NCBI RefSeq assembly: GCF_051106095.1
Contig: NC_135786.1
Span: 201,491,501 to 201,555,500 of the forward strand
Reading direction: 5' to 3'
From: Pogona vitticeps
Lineage: Eukaryota; Chordata; Lepidosauria; Squamata; Agamidae
DNA: 64,000 nt
The notes under the pieces were generated by a model. It was not told where the DNA came from. It searched no databases and worked only from the letters and a program-made list of their open reading frames with translations. Positions 47,785 through 60,103 of this stretch are shown in pieces. The translations under genes and the position numbers were made by a program. Within the stretch, counting starts at the first letter, position 1; each line of letters opens with the position of its first letter.

Positions 47785-48121
47785 GTTGTTTAGTCATTAA
47801 CTCATGTCCGACTCTTTGTGACCCTATGGACCAGAGCACGCCAGTCCCTCCTGTCTTCCACTGCCTCCCAGATTTGGGTCAAATTCATGTTGGTAGCTTC
47901 GATGACACTGTCCAACCATCTCATCCCCTTCTCCTCTTGCCCTCACACTTTCCCAACATCAGGGTCTTCTCTTCTCATGAGATGGCCAAGTATTGGGGCC
48001 TGAGCTTCAGGGTCTGTCCTTCCAATGAGCACTCAGGGTTGATTTCCTGGAAAATGGATAGGTTTGTTCTCCTTGCACTCTAGGGGACTCTCAAGAATCT
48101 CCTCCAGCACCACAATTAAAA
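47785..48121 (-). mobile_element. BovB-type RTE LINE 3' end
   Basis: Antisense of the BovB 3' region: GTTGTTTAGTCATTAACTCA, GTCCGACTCTTTGTGACCC, ATGGACCAGAGCACGCCAG, TCGATGACACTGTCCAACC, GAGATGGCCAAGTATTGGGG, ending TCCAGCACCACAATT. BovB is well known for horizontal spread among squamates and ruminants. Two further copies in the same orientation lie at 60104 and 63832. Confidence 0.85.
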
Positions 48122-48122
48122 A

Positions 48123-48213
48123 TCATCTGAAGATGCCGGCCACAGAGAATGTCAGGAAGAACAACCTTCAGAACACGGACAAAGAGCCCGAAAAACCCAC
48201 AACAACCATCTGA
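48123..48213 (+). repeat. Penelope-like terminal-repeat remnant, family B
   Basis: It starts CTGAAGATGCCGGCCACAGA (48127) and ends CCCGAAAAACCCACAACAACC, about 90% identical to 8913-9001 apart from a small deletion. It abuts the BovB end directly. Confidence 0.55.
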
Positions 48214-49790
48214 GTACTGTCTACCTAGAAAACCCTGAAAAGGGTCACCATAAATCAGAGTTTTGATGGCACAGAATATTATTATTTAATGTGATCTTTA
48301 ATAACTCAGATGTGAAATTAAATAAAAAACAGGCTTACAATCTATGAAAAAGTAAAGGTAATATATAAACCATTCCTTCAGTATACAGAGACATAGGAAA
48401 AACAAAATTACAATCCCCTACAACATACAAACAAAGAATAATAAAATGTGTTTACATTTTGCTTCCATGGTTGAAAATACACTTTATTTATAGGTTTGCC
48501 ACTCATTTAGAATGTAATGTTCTGTCTAAAATGAATGACTATAAATATCTAGTGCTGAAAAAAGAACAATTCAGATATGTCAGTCTATTTGTACATTTTG
48601 GACTGTTTATTTATTTATTTATCATGACCTATCCATTTTTCACCTCCTCTGGATGTCTAGACAAACTTAACAGTAGGAGATTAAAACAGGAGATTACATT
48701 GACTTCTGCTAGGCAAATACAGAGCTTTGTGAACATAACCAAATATATTTCAAATTATAGCTCTAGCACACCCACACACAATCACGTATTTGGTGACAGA
48801 AATAAATCTTGACTCCAGCTTTAATTTGCAAAAAATCAAATAATTTTACTCTGAGAATGACCCAGGAAACAGTACATAGAAACAAGTCAATCTTTCATTT
48901 TCCATGAATTTAATCAGGATAATTGAATCCTCAAAATTTAGATTACAAAGAGGTGAATCATTTATATTGCAAAATGTAAGATGTTTATTTCAAGGAGCAC
49001 TTATTACAGAAGCATAAGATTTTTTTCCTTATTGCAGAAAAAAGTATTTTACTCCAGATAATGTTATCTGAAGCTTCCAGTCTTCTGTATAATTGTAATT
49101 AGGCTTTCTTATTTTGTTTGTTTCTACCCAGTCTAAGGAATTTTTCCCCCTTTAGTTGCACTTATGTGAATCTTATGTTGGTCACAGAACATTAATTTAC
49201 CATGAGGGAACAAAACCAACTTCCAACTGAACCTTTTAAGCTTTCCTGAAAATGAAGTAAAAAGGGAAAGAAAGAAGCAGTAATTTCAAACAAATCATCC
49301 TCAAAGGATTATGACTGTCTTCCCACTATCACCACATCATATGTGGTGTTCTCGTCTTCCCATCCTTCCTTGTAAATGCGCCAAAGCCAGTCTTCCTTCA
49401 AGAGAACCATTAATGGGATAAAAACATTTGTTCTTTTCTCAAGCCTGGATGATCTCTCCAAGAACCTCTTCTGTCAGCAAATGTTATTGCCCACTACTTT
49501 TTGTTTTTTAAATGACACTGTGTTTTCAATATCCCAATGCCTTTTTCTAAAGAAAGTCTTATATGCTTTTAAAATATGTCAGAGTTCACATGTGCAGGGT
49601 GCTCCAGCTGTGGGAGCTACCGTGGTGAGCTGACAAAACGCTGATGATGTGTGATCAGGTACACAACTGGCACCCTATCAGATTGTGGTGTCATCTTCTT
49701 CAATTCAAGTTCTGTTTGTGTAAGCACTGAACAGGATACCAGCCAGTAGAAAGCTGACAAGCAAAGAATTGACTTGTTTCAAATGTCGTG
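48214..49790. other. AT-rich stretch, no element recognised
   Basis: About 1.6 kb with open frames up to 117 codons, none with a motif. Confidence 0.4.
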
Positions 49791-49794
49791 TTTA

Positions 49795-50275
49795 TTTATT
49801 TAATTAAAATATGTTTACCCTGCCTTTCTCCCTGCCTTGCTCCCATCTACTATCCTGTTCCAGTGGGCCCTCCAAGCTTTTGGAATGGATGTCAGGCAAA
49901 ACATTCACCCTAGACAGATTCTTCTCTGTTGCTGCTCCAGGACTCTGGAACTCCCTCCCATGGGAGGCCACGCTGACCCCATCTTTGTTGTCCTTCTGCA
50001 AGCAGACAAAGACTTTTCTCTTCAGGCAGGCTTTCTTTAAATGACTGGTTGACTAAGGGTTTTTTTTTAAAAGTGATCATTGTATTTTGCTGTTTTAATT
50101 GTGTTTTTAATATTGCTTCTGTTCATAAGTTCTAATGTGATATTTCTCTCTTTTAAAGTACAGTATTGCAATAATTTATATTTTTAGCTTTTAATTCTGT
50201 TTCTTTTAATATTGTAAGCTGCCTTGGGTCCTTTAGGAGAAAGGTGGCATATAAATATTTAAAGCAAACAAACAA
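49795..50275 (+). mobile_element. L2/CR1-type LINE C-terminus and 3' end
   Basis: The plus strand encodes FSVAAPGLWNSLPWEATLTP, then LLSFCKQTKTFLFRQAFFK, the standard C-terminus of L2/CR1 ORF2 ('AP.LWN.LP...R', 'F...LKT.LF..AF'). A T-rich 3' untranslated part and a terminal GTAAGCTGCCTTGGGTCC and GAGAAAGGTGGCATATAAAT follow, with an AAACAAAC-type tail. The 5' end is truncated. Confidence 0.8.
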
Positions 50276-50660
50276 TTAAAACAGGCATAGAAGGACAGAC
50301 AAGGAAAATCAGCTAAAACTGCATCTTCCTTTCACTTGCAGGAGTCTCAATTTGTGGACGTCTGGTTTGCAGTGCTCTGTTAGGTACTTAAGATAAGGAT
50401 TGATTATATCCTTAATTAAATATATGTACTATTAAACTGGGATGTGAAGCACAGGGCTTTCTCATTTCTGAATGAGAAACTAATGAGATACACATGAGAT
50501 AAGAAACACTTGGTAGGTCCCTGGGACGATCAGGCTAAGGAGTGAATAATTATACCCATCAAATGACATGATTCCTGTGTTGTGGTTTGCATATCCAAAA
50601 GTGAAAGTTCATATCTGTGTTTCTGAGCATATACATTCCTCAAAATCCACTGCTGGAATT
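50276..50660. other. Unassigned spacer
   Basis: Nothing recognised. Confidence 0.4.
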
Positions 50661-50663
50661 GGC

Positions 50664-50754
50664 TTGGAAAGTTTCTTTCTTGACCTTCGACTCCTAGAAT
50701 CTCCCAGCCAGACTACTGTACGTAGTCAAAAAAGAGAGCAACTTTTCCAAGCTC
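50664..50754. repeat. Palindromic MITE
   Basis: TTGGAAAGTTTCTTTCTTGA on the left and AGAGCAACTTTTCCAA on the right form inverted ends around CTCCTAGAATCTCCCAGCCAG. No target duplication is clear. Confidence 0.55.
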
Positions 50755-52755
50755 TGAAAGGAAAGCATTCTTACACTCTCAGGCTTCCCCCTTCTTCCTT
50801 TCTTGGACCTTAGTTTAAAAGTTAATGTTCTACCCCCCCCCTCCACTCATGGTGTATGAAAGACTTCTGTGTACAGTCATGACCAAGATGACTTTAAAAC
50901 AGAGAAGATACTCATGTTCAAATTTCTCTAGGTGTCACAATAACATCTAATCTATATGACCTAAACCCTAATTCCAGATGTATATATATACTGATTCTGA
51001 AATCAGAGAGTACAGGAAGAGGCCTGTACACATTGTCAAAGGTACACTCTCTTCTATTACTTTGTACTTTCCAATGCTGAGCTATGGCAGTTACAATTAT
51101 TGCAGAATGCAGGTTTGATGTCTTAAATTAAACCCGGGATGAATTTAAGTAAATTTGACACTAGTGTATTGGTGTAATAAAAGTGAAGTTAAATCAGTCT
51201 GCCACTGATTGATTATTATAATGTAACCCACTTCTTAGTGGAACAAACTGTGGAACTATTGGATACCATTTTCATAAGATATTTAGGGCTTTCTAATTAG
51301 CATTGCAATTAGCATTGTCCTTGTACAGCAATGCTAGTCTTTGCTAACTTCTGCATTCAAATAATCTACAAAGTAATACTAAATCTGGGAGTACACTCTT
51401 ATCGAGAGTAAATAATTCAACCTGACCTTCTGAAATCAGGAACTTGTTGCCCAGGGTTAAAGCCAATGTAAGCAAACTTAGCTACTTTTCTTTTCTTTTT
51501 TAGCAAATATCATGGCAGCCATTCCATGTGTTTATGCACAGAACTTCCCTCGCCACATAGAAAGCAAGATTTAAACAACAACACACACAAAAAAAAAAAA
51601 CAGATAGGTCATGCAGATGAGCAATGCAGGGTCCTGCCCATGGCACTCTCCATTTATACATCTTTACACAACTGTCATCTCCAAGCACTTATCGTCTCCT
51701 GCAAATTTCAGAAGCAGAATACAAAGGGATCACCATGTTAATCGGTTGCAGCAAAAGCAACAAAGAGTTCTTGGCACTGATACTCTTCAGATCTGGATTA
51801 AGTCACAAGCATATGTTCTTTCAGAAAACTGTTTTAGGACACAACCATGTACTGTTTGGAGAAATGTTCTGATGGAAAACTCTGAAAACTCTGAAACTGA
51901 AAATTTGTTGTGTATTGATGGTTGACTTTTATACATTGCATTGTCCAAGAACTAAAGTGATGTACTCCATGTTCCTCCCATGCTTGGGAACTTTCTTGGT
52001 CTCCCTTTCCTTTCAGTGGCAGACCCCACACATCCTTGGAAATCCTCATCTACAGTTCAGTCTCCCCCTGATATAACAGGTGACCCAAAGAAAACAAACA
52101 CCTCCCCATGTACATATAGAAGTGCTTCCTGGCTGCTCATGGGAAGAGTGGGACAAAGGATTTGGATCTGGGCCATTTTCTTTTGTTGGTATAGGTTATG
52201 AACTCACTGTGTCACAGTAAAAAGTGCACTAATTATTGTCTGTGATCATAGTCCCACTTATAAGAAATGATGTTTAGGATTGGGTTGCCTACATCACTCG
52301 TATTTCCCAGAGCAAGGCTGCTTTAAAAGCGTTGTTGTTGTTTTTTTAAATGACTGTGGCTGGTGTATCTTTAGCTAATAGAAACCACTGCTGCATAGTT
52401 CTATTAGTTCTCCCACTTCTTTTTCTACCCTCTACCCCCTTTTCTACCCTACCTTCTACCCTCTTCTAAAAATACACCCAGTAGGTGTTCGTATTAGCTG
52501 ATATTTCCTTTCAGTGTTTCTAGTGAGTTATCCTTTCTTTGTGGGTAAGTAAGAGTTTGCAAAACTTTGCACCCTTATTCTTAAATTAAACACTGACAAG
52601 GAATGGAAGTGTAAAGCATGCTAATAAGAAGGACCTCCCTGTGGGAACCTGTGATAGAAGACTGTTTCACATTGAGAGGCAGACAGCACTGTTGACACTG
52701 GCTGTCAAAAAGCTTCACGTCTTTGAAAGGAAATCTTAATCTTCTTTATTCATGT
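50755..52755. other. Long unassigned stretch
   Basis: About 2 kb of AT-rich sequence. Plus-strand frames of about 104 and 82 codons near 51.6-51.9 kb overlap each other in different frames and have no motif. No exon is supported. Confidence 0.4.
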
Positions 52756-52759
52756 GTGA

Positions 52760-53250
52760 ACAGGTCCAGGCCTTCATCCCTGCAGCTCATACACATAGAC
52801 TGTTTAAACCACACGTTGCTAGGCTGTGGGTAGGGTTTGTTTGACCGTGTCTACATTGTACGAACGGATGAGGACTGAAAATTAAAATCTGTTGGACACA
52901 GAGCACTGCTTGGCTGTCTGTGTTTGAAGAGACATGGCAACCCAGGGTGAAATGAAAAGGAATTTTATTGAGCGCAAAACTGCTCACTGTTTAGATGTTG
53001 GGTGGAGGGTCTGAATGGTCAATTTGGGAGGTTGTAGATTGTTTATAGACAGTGGGATGGCTGTCAATCACCACACAATGGCAAAATTTATGTCAAGGAA
53101 GGAAAAAAGTTGTTTTTTAGTGCCTGAACTCCTGTTTCCTGTTAAAATGCCCAGATCAATAAACAAAAAGAGTTTTTGTTCTGACGTTTACAAGCAAGGA
53201 AATTTCTAAATAACAGAGCTGCTGTTACTGTTGAGGCTTCTTTTTGATCC
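52760..53250. promoter_or_regulatory. Weak candidate conserved non-coding stretch
   Basis: Non-repetitive DNA of even composition with GGCTGTCAATCACC (a PBX/MEIS-type core, about 53060) and CTTTGTTTACA-like sites. No repeat signature. Conservation cannot be judged here. Confidence 0.2.
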
Positions 53251-53810
53251 TTGCAATGGTATTTAGCTAACAATTTAAAGGCAATTTTGCATAGCAGAAC
53301 TTTACCATGCCGCAAGTGTGTGTTTGTTTTTCCTTATGCTGCTTAGAAATTGATGGAATAAATGAGGGGGGTGGGGAAACTAGTGTGAAGTAAGGCAACC
53401 CTCTCTTATGTTTCTTTTCAAATCTAGTTAAGTCATGAAACACACTAATTATTTTAAAGATTTCTAGTTAATGAAGAAAAGATAATGAGAATAAACCTAT
53501 CCTAAAATCTGAAGTATTATTCTTAAAGTGGACTTATTTGTTTCTTTGAAACATGTTTGTACCACCCTTCATTCTATTTAGAATTTCAGAGGCATGTACA
53601 AGTAGTCACCAATACAATGATAAACGATCACATTAATGCTAGAATACTAATACAAATTAATATATGTTCTGTGAAAGAACAGAAATGATTACAGTGTGTG
53701 CCAGGAGAGAGTCTGTAAGGACTTTGAAAAACCCTTACTGCTGAAAACTCTTTCAGTATACAGTACTCACCTGCCATACCACTGACAACGGGAAGGAAGC
53801 AGCTTCTCAG
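53251..53810. other. Unassigned spacer
   Basis: Nothing recognised. Confidence 0.4.
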
Positions 53811-53815
53811 GAAAT

Positions 53816-53997
<182 letters not shown>

Positions 53998-54194
53998 ATC
54001 TGCCTTCCTGCCTGCTTTATATCCCACCTTTCTATCAAAACTCGGAATCAACACAGATGACAACATAATTAAAAACAGATTTTTTTAAAAAAATTACAAG
54101 TTTTAATCTTAAAACATAATAAAATTAAACACCACCTTACAACATGCAAGTGAAAGCACGGGTTACCCACTCCAAAATAGAAAGCCGTGAAACA

Positions 54195-54280
54195 GAAAAA
54201 CATATATTTTGGGACTACAACCAGCCATACTAGCTGGAGAATTTTGGAAGCTGTAATCCAAATAAGTAACATTTCCTGTC
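54195..54280. repeat. Palindromic MITE, degraded
   Basis: GGGACTACAACCAGCCATAC and GAATTTTGGAAGCTGTAATCC fit the fold-back family. Confidence 0.4.
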
Positions 54281-57200
54281 TCAGATGAGTATCACAAAAG
54301 TTTCCAGCTTTTTAGAGGCTGTGCTGCCCGAATATTGAAACATTCTTCTTTCTCAACACCTTTTGTTGAAATTGCAGATTGCCAAACAATGGACTTTTGA
54401 AAACAATCAAATTTCATACTAAATCGCCTTTTGCCCCCAGACAAAGTGGAAACTGTGGTTACTGGCATGAACAGTTACAACCGGATACATTTGAAGGATA
54501 ATAAAACATGCTGTAGCTTCTGGGAAGGCTCCGTTAGTGCTGGGGAAAAACTGATTAAGAAAACCAGTAGCTTGGGCAGAAGGACATCCTGAAGAAGTGC
54601 AAGGATGATCCAAAAAACATTGCACAACCTTTTGATCATACCATGTCATATTTGTCCCAAGCCATATGCACATAGTCATTGCATACCGTCCTGACTTTGT
54701 GAGAAAGAGAGTCTTGGGTTCATTTTTTTTATTTGTTTGGTTGGTTCTACAGAAATAGTGGTGTCTGTAGCTGTACCAAAAAACCAAGACTGTTATTCAG
54801 AGCCTGCAAACCAACTGTTTGTCCATGGCAGAAGTGGGCAATTTTGGAAAACCCAGGGGACAGTTTTTCCCAGAATCACTATAGCCTGCAATACATAAAC
54901 AGCATACAGTTGTGCTGAAGTGCCAGCACAGCACCATCAGCAAATTTTAACAAGCTACATTGACCTTCAAGTAAGTATATCTTCTTTTAAAGGAACACAG
55001 TGCTTCTGCAAGTGTGATTCAATTATAAAGGAGGGTGTTCTCCTATAAAAGCATGCTAATTACATACCTCATCTGAAGCTGAGCATGCACCCTCTTTTGT
55101 AGTAACACTGGTGTTATACCAACAATATGCCCAGTGTCAGGTTAGCTACAGGGGCTTCCATGAACTATAAAAACAGATAACAAGACTTTGTAGTCTGTGC
55201 GCCACATGCTGTTTACTCCAGGTCTAAAGGGATTGCTACTGGGTGTTTGTGTGTTTGTTTTTGTTTATGTCCACTATTTCTTCAAGACAGTGACATCTAG
55301 ATATCTGAAGCCTAGAAATTGGCAAACATACTGAGGGGAGCCTGGTGGTGGTGCTGCTGGAAGTAGTAGATGGAGAATCTCTATTCTCTTTGCAAAAATA
55401 AGACCAGGATCAGTCTGTGGTACAGACCACAGATGGTTGAAATAAAAAATGAAGAGTAAAGTTGAAGAGCATTAAAACAATGAGAACACCAAACTAAGGA
55501 CCATGTAAATAACAGATTTGTATGATATCACAATGAGTTCTAAATCAAGGCAAAGCCGGCATTCTAAGTAGAAGCTAAAATGACTAAACTAAAGGGATTA
55601 AACAAGAAGGGCACCAAAGTGGGAACAGAGAAAATGAGAAAGTGAGGAAAAAGAAGGAGCATCTGGGTGTGCAACAAGCCACCTTAGATCCTTGGGAGAA
55701 GAAGAACAATGAGCGAGAGAAGAGAAAGGCACCTAATTGGGCAGAAGGAGACAAAAATTGGAACTAAGGAGTTTCAAACATGTGTGAAACTGAATACATC
55801 TGTTAGTATAAAATAAGGAGAAGTTGGAACCGAATGTTCTCCTAATAAAATGCATCCAGTCTTCATTGTAGTTCAGCCTTTACAGGCTCTCCATGCCTTT
55901 TTATGGAAAGTGTAGATAAGCAGGATGAAACTCACAGTGAGATATTTGTTATGACTTGTTCCTTCCCTTCTTGCTAGCAATCTTCTCCCAAATGCCTGGC
56001 TGAGCATGGAGATAAGTTAGTACTATTATATCTGCAGGACCTAAAGTGTCATTCATAAGAATGGCTCAGATACTGTATCAACATACCTGTAGGGCTTTGA
56101 TGACCAGCCACTTTGCCTTGGCATCCACGTGTTCAGTATCATGAGCAACTGCAGATGCACCATTAAGCTCTCCATATCAGCTGGAACACACAGCAGATTT
56201 CCAGACAAGTGGGAGCCAATGTTTGTCCAGCTGCTGCAAACATTCATGCAGTACACATACACCACAGGGATGAGGAAAGACAGAGTGCATGGCCACAGGG
56301 ATGATGTTAGCCACCCCACACCCATTTTTTACTCAGAAGCTGATGTGTGTGATTATTCTGAAGGGGACTACAGAACTGGGTATATGGTTACTGGCTAGTA
56401 ACTCGCCCCGCTCTTTGTTAGATGAACTGGCTATGAGGTTCACATTATCTTTGACCGGATTTATCCCAATTTTTGAGGTCTGTTTCCTTTCCCCTTTCTG
56501 CTCTCAGGACATTAAGCTATGCATCATCTATTCACTTTGGAAATATCCCTTGAAATTTACAGAATAAATGTAGTTCAGACTGTAGGGTGAATAATCTCTT
56601 GTCCTTTGGTCATTTAAAATCCACTAAAGAAGGAACATGTTGTGTGGGATTAAGAGAGAATGCTTCAACATAGTATTACGGTAACTCTCAGATGATCCAT
56701 GGGTAGAAGCAGAGTCTCTCTGCTAAATATCTGTGTTGCACAGGAAACACACATCACAAGACTCATACAAATCTGCTCTGTTGCCATGACTGTATACCAG
56801 CTTAAATGGACATTTAATGTTAGATGAGATTCTGATGCTAATGAGATCCTGAAATTGCTAAACAATTCCTCTTCTAGTATGAATGGACAGCCCATTCTTC
56901 AGCTGTACTTTGTCATCCCAGACTTTCCATTCTGCCTAGCAATTCATTCCTCCAAATAACAGGGAGAAATTCACATATTGATGCAACAAAATAGGACTTC
57001 ATTCTTTATTATCAATGTTCTTGGCTTACGAAAGCCAAGAACATGACAGGGGGCAGAAACAACTTTTATTCATAACCTGAATTTGTTTTTCAGTCATAAT
57101 GGACTCTTGTTGAAAGCTTTAAAGCCTGTGGTCAGAATATCGTGTGCCAGGAAGCAAGGGTGTATTTCATCCTCGTTTTAAATCATGCTTTCCCTCGTCA

Positions 57201-57700
57201 TAATTCTATGTTCATTCAGAGATTTGGACAACTCCCAGAAAATGCTGGATAGGGGATTTTGGGAGTGGTAGTCTAAAAACATGACTTTTCTAAAGCCTAA
57301 CATCCTTCTTATGCTTACTGGATTTTGACCTATATGTTAAAAAACATACTAAGACTGGGTTGGTACTGGGTGGTGCATACTTATGGTAGTAACACTAGTG
57401 TGTCAGAAGAGGGGCTAGTCATGGATGCTGTGCAGTTTTCCTGTCTTTCTGCCCCATGTAGACAATAGCTTTCTCCTGTTGTAACTCACCAGCAACTGGC
57501 ATTGAGAGGCGTACAGTTAGCACCTACCTATTGAATTTTTTTTCTTCTTACTGGTTTATTTGCCTTAGAAATCCTATCTGGGAAGACAGTCATGCCAGAT
57601 ATATTTTATTTCAACTGGCGTCCATTCATGTAATATGTTAATAATGAGGCTTCTGATATTATGATCTAGACAATTATAGAGCAGAATGACAGTATTAATT
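54281..57700. other. Long stretch, mostly unassigned
   Basis: About 3.4 kb without recognisable exon. Open frames of 90-122 codons (54787-54419 minus, 56325-56053 minus, 56129-56398 plus) have no motif, and the last two overlap on opposite strands. A MITE scrap (GGGATTTTGGGAGTGGTAGTC) lies near 57255, and a perfect hairpin at 57015-57044. Confidence 0.4.
57015..57044. repeat. Perfect 13-bp hairpin
   Basis: ATGTTCTTGGCTT, a four-base loop ACGA, then AAGCCAAGAACAT. Confidence 0.97.
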
Positions 57701-57905
57701 GTAAGGTAAAGGTTCCCCTTGACAATTTTGTCCAGTCATGTCCGACTCTAGGTGGTGGTGCTCATCTTTGTTTCCAACCCACAGAGCTAGCGTTTGTCTG
57801 CAAACAATCCTCCGTGGTCACATGGCCAGCGTGACTAGACATGGAGCGCCATTTACCTTCCCACTGAGGTGGTACCTATTTATCCACTCGCATTTTTGCA
57901 TTTTG
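57700..57905 (-). mobile_element. Squamate tRNA-derived SINE (family of 9285), 5'-truncated
   Basis: Antisense order: GGTAAAGGTTCCCCTTGACA, CATGTCCGACTCTAGGTGG, GTCACATGGCCAGCGTGAC and ACCTATTTATCCACTCGCA. The tRNA head is missing. Confidence 0.8.
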
Positions 57906-57984
57906 CTATGCAATGTGATATTTGCTATGCAATATGATATACCCTTCACTCAGCAGGTGCTCTGAGTAAAATAAAAACTTTAAA

Positions 57985-58245
57985 CATTACCTTTACGTGC
58001 GCTCAAGTTGATTGCAACTTTTCTAGGTATAAACTGGGCTCTGAACTGGTTTGCTAGTCTCTCCTTCTGGTAGCACTCTGGCATGGTGCAGCTTGTCCAA
58101 GGCTGCACACAAGGCAGGACACATGAATTTATCAGTCACATACACTTTGGGTGATCTTTGCTGGCCCTTCTTTTGAGGCAGACCATTTGGTTTCAGATCC
58201 AGACTCTGACTCTGCTCTAACCTACTGCACTATACTAACTGAAGA
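57985..58245 (-). mobile_element. tRNA-derived SINE with LINE-like tail
   Basis: GCTCAAGTTGATTGCAACTT at the tail side, CATGGTGCAGCTTGTCCAAG in the body and antisense tRNA-like TTTCAGATCCAGACTCTGAC, CCTACTGCACTATACTAAC at the end. Confidence 0.55.
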
Positions 58246-58337
58246 ACATTAAAACATCACATAAAATCAAGAAATGAAGGAAGAAATCATGCAATAACAT
58301 TTATGAGTGTTGTTCCAATTAAAGACTAGTTCAAAAT

Positions 58338-58620
58338 TCAGCACATCTGATAGAACAGGACAGTCTTTATTGCCCATCGAAAGAAGACTAAGGAAGGAGC
58401 TGTTCTCAGTTCCTTGAGGAAGAGTTCCATAGTTGTGGTACTGCTATCAAAAAAGCCCCTATTTTGAATACCTACTGACCAACCTGTGATCTTTAGCTTT
58501 GGCTCACCTCCACTAGATAGATCTTGATTGGTTTGCCCAGACAAATATCTAGGAAGCCCATTCTATGTCACAAGATCTTGAATCACATCAGAGGAATCCA
58601 AAGCCCTCCAAGAAAAAAGC
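58338..58620 (-). mobile_element. LINE-derived segment, C-terminal-like
   Basis: The minus strand reads TTTMELFLKELRTAPSLVFF and RWAIKTVLFYQMC, which recalls the end of L2/CR1 ORF2 ('W..LP.ELR.APS...F...LKT.LF'). Weak match; the upstream part is not typical. Confidence 0.35.
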
Positions 58621-59145
58621 AGTTTAGCCTTCACTTCAGAATGTGCATTGCTCCCTCTCTGAATCAGAGGGAAAAAAAACACACCTATAATCCAGATGCC
58701 TAAAGATGCTGGCTTGGGCAGCAACCAGACAACAAAGTGCCCACCTGAAAAAGAAATGTAGATTCACCCTTTACTGGTGAGCATGACAGTCCTCTCAATC
58801 CTCTATTTCACAGGAGCTGCAGCTATGCTCTGGGTGGGGCTTTGAAGGTTTTATGTTTTAAAAGATTTTATGGGTATGCATAGAATGTTCGAATAATGGC
58901 TCTTCAACCACTTCCAGTTGTACACTTCTCTGATTCCCATGTTACTTAATGGTCTGCATGAGCTTGGAGTGCCTTCAGAAATTATGTTTCATTTTGACCC
59001 TCTGTTTGATCCTAGAAAACTACCTTCAGATTGTCATTTCAGTCCTGATCTTTGCTAATTTGTATCTGCTGTATTCTGTTGTGTGATGTAGGCCACCTTT
59101 CTTGGTGGTGGGGCTTCTGGTTTGGATGGCAATTACAGTAAGATT
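58621..59145. other. Unassigned spacer
   Basis: GTATCTGCTGTATTCTGTTG near 59065 hints at a LINE 3' end but is too short to call. Confidence 0.35.
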
Positions 59146-59147
59146 CA

Positions 59148-59330
59148 CAGAAGTTGTGTTAAGTCAAAACCAACTTAGCGCGACTCTAACAGGGTTTACA
59201 AGATTAATGAGTTATTTAAGGAGTGCTTTAACCAGTTCCACTCCCCCAGTCAGTTTCCATGACTGAGTAGGGAGTCGAACCCTGCTCAATATAGTCTTAG
59301 TCTGTCACTCTATCCACTACAAAGGACTAG
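59148..59330 (-). mobile_element. tRNA-derived SINE with LINE-like tail
   Basis: TTAAGTCAAAACCAACTTAGC at the tail side, GAGTTATTTAAGGAGTGCTTT in the body and antisense tRNA-like GGAGTCGAACCCTGCTC and CTATCCACTACAAAGG. Confidence 0.6.
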
Positions 59331-60100
59331 GAAGATGAAAGACCTTCAGATACGTTAGTTCAAAACTGTTCACAGCTTTATAGGCTGAAATCTGCATCTT
59401 GGGTTATCCTCAGAAACAAAACTGGAAGCCAATGAATGCATCTCAAGACTGTCATGATAGCCATAGCTCCTGACAAATGTCTATCTGCTACATTTAGTTG
59501 TAATTTCTGAATAAAGAATGCATTGCAGTCTAAATGAGAAGTAATTCAGTCATGAATATGTCACTCACTACATCTTTACCCAGGAGACAGGAGGAGGCAG
59601 TAAAAGAAAGACACCTGTCCTGACAACCTACTTCCTCACCTGAATGCTCTCTTGATGTGTTGGGCTACAGTTTTCATCACTCCCAGCTGGTGGTATCATA
59701 AAACAGAACACAGTGTGGGAAGGAATGGAGTTCAACACATGAAGAGCTGAGACATGAAGAGAAGTGAAAATATTCCAAAATGGCAATAAATGAAAGCAAC
59801 TCAATCAATCCTTACATTTCTAACCTGCTTTCTCCTCCATCTAAGACCCATAATAACTCTTCCAATCCATGATTCATATCTGTGAATGACTGATTAGGTG
59901 ATGGACACTCCCATATCTACGCTAGTAAAATACAGTAGTACCAAAGCATTTGCCACAAGAAAAAGATCCCTTCCATTTTTATTCCACTGCATTCTCATCT
60001 CTCTACTGCTAGACTCCTGTGTCATTATCACTGCCTGAGAGTCTATTTATCTGTATTCTGAAATTTTGACTTATTGACATTTGTTGGATTATTAGTGACC
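59331..60100. other. Unassigned spacer
   Basis: A MITE scrap (GTGTTGGGCTACAGTTTTCATC, CCCAGCTGGTGGTA) lies near 59655-59700. No gene. Confidence 0.4.
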
Positions 60101-60103
60101 CCT

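Noticed and set aside
54419-54787. Minus-strand 122-codon frame
   Set aside because: No domain, no signal of coding bias, and an AT-rich setting where such frames arise by chance.
56053-56398. Overlapping frames of about 90 codons on both strands
   Set aside because: Overlap on opposite strands without any recognised motif; it may be an unrecognised repeat.
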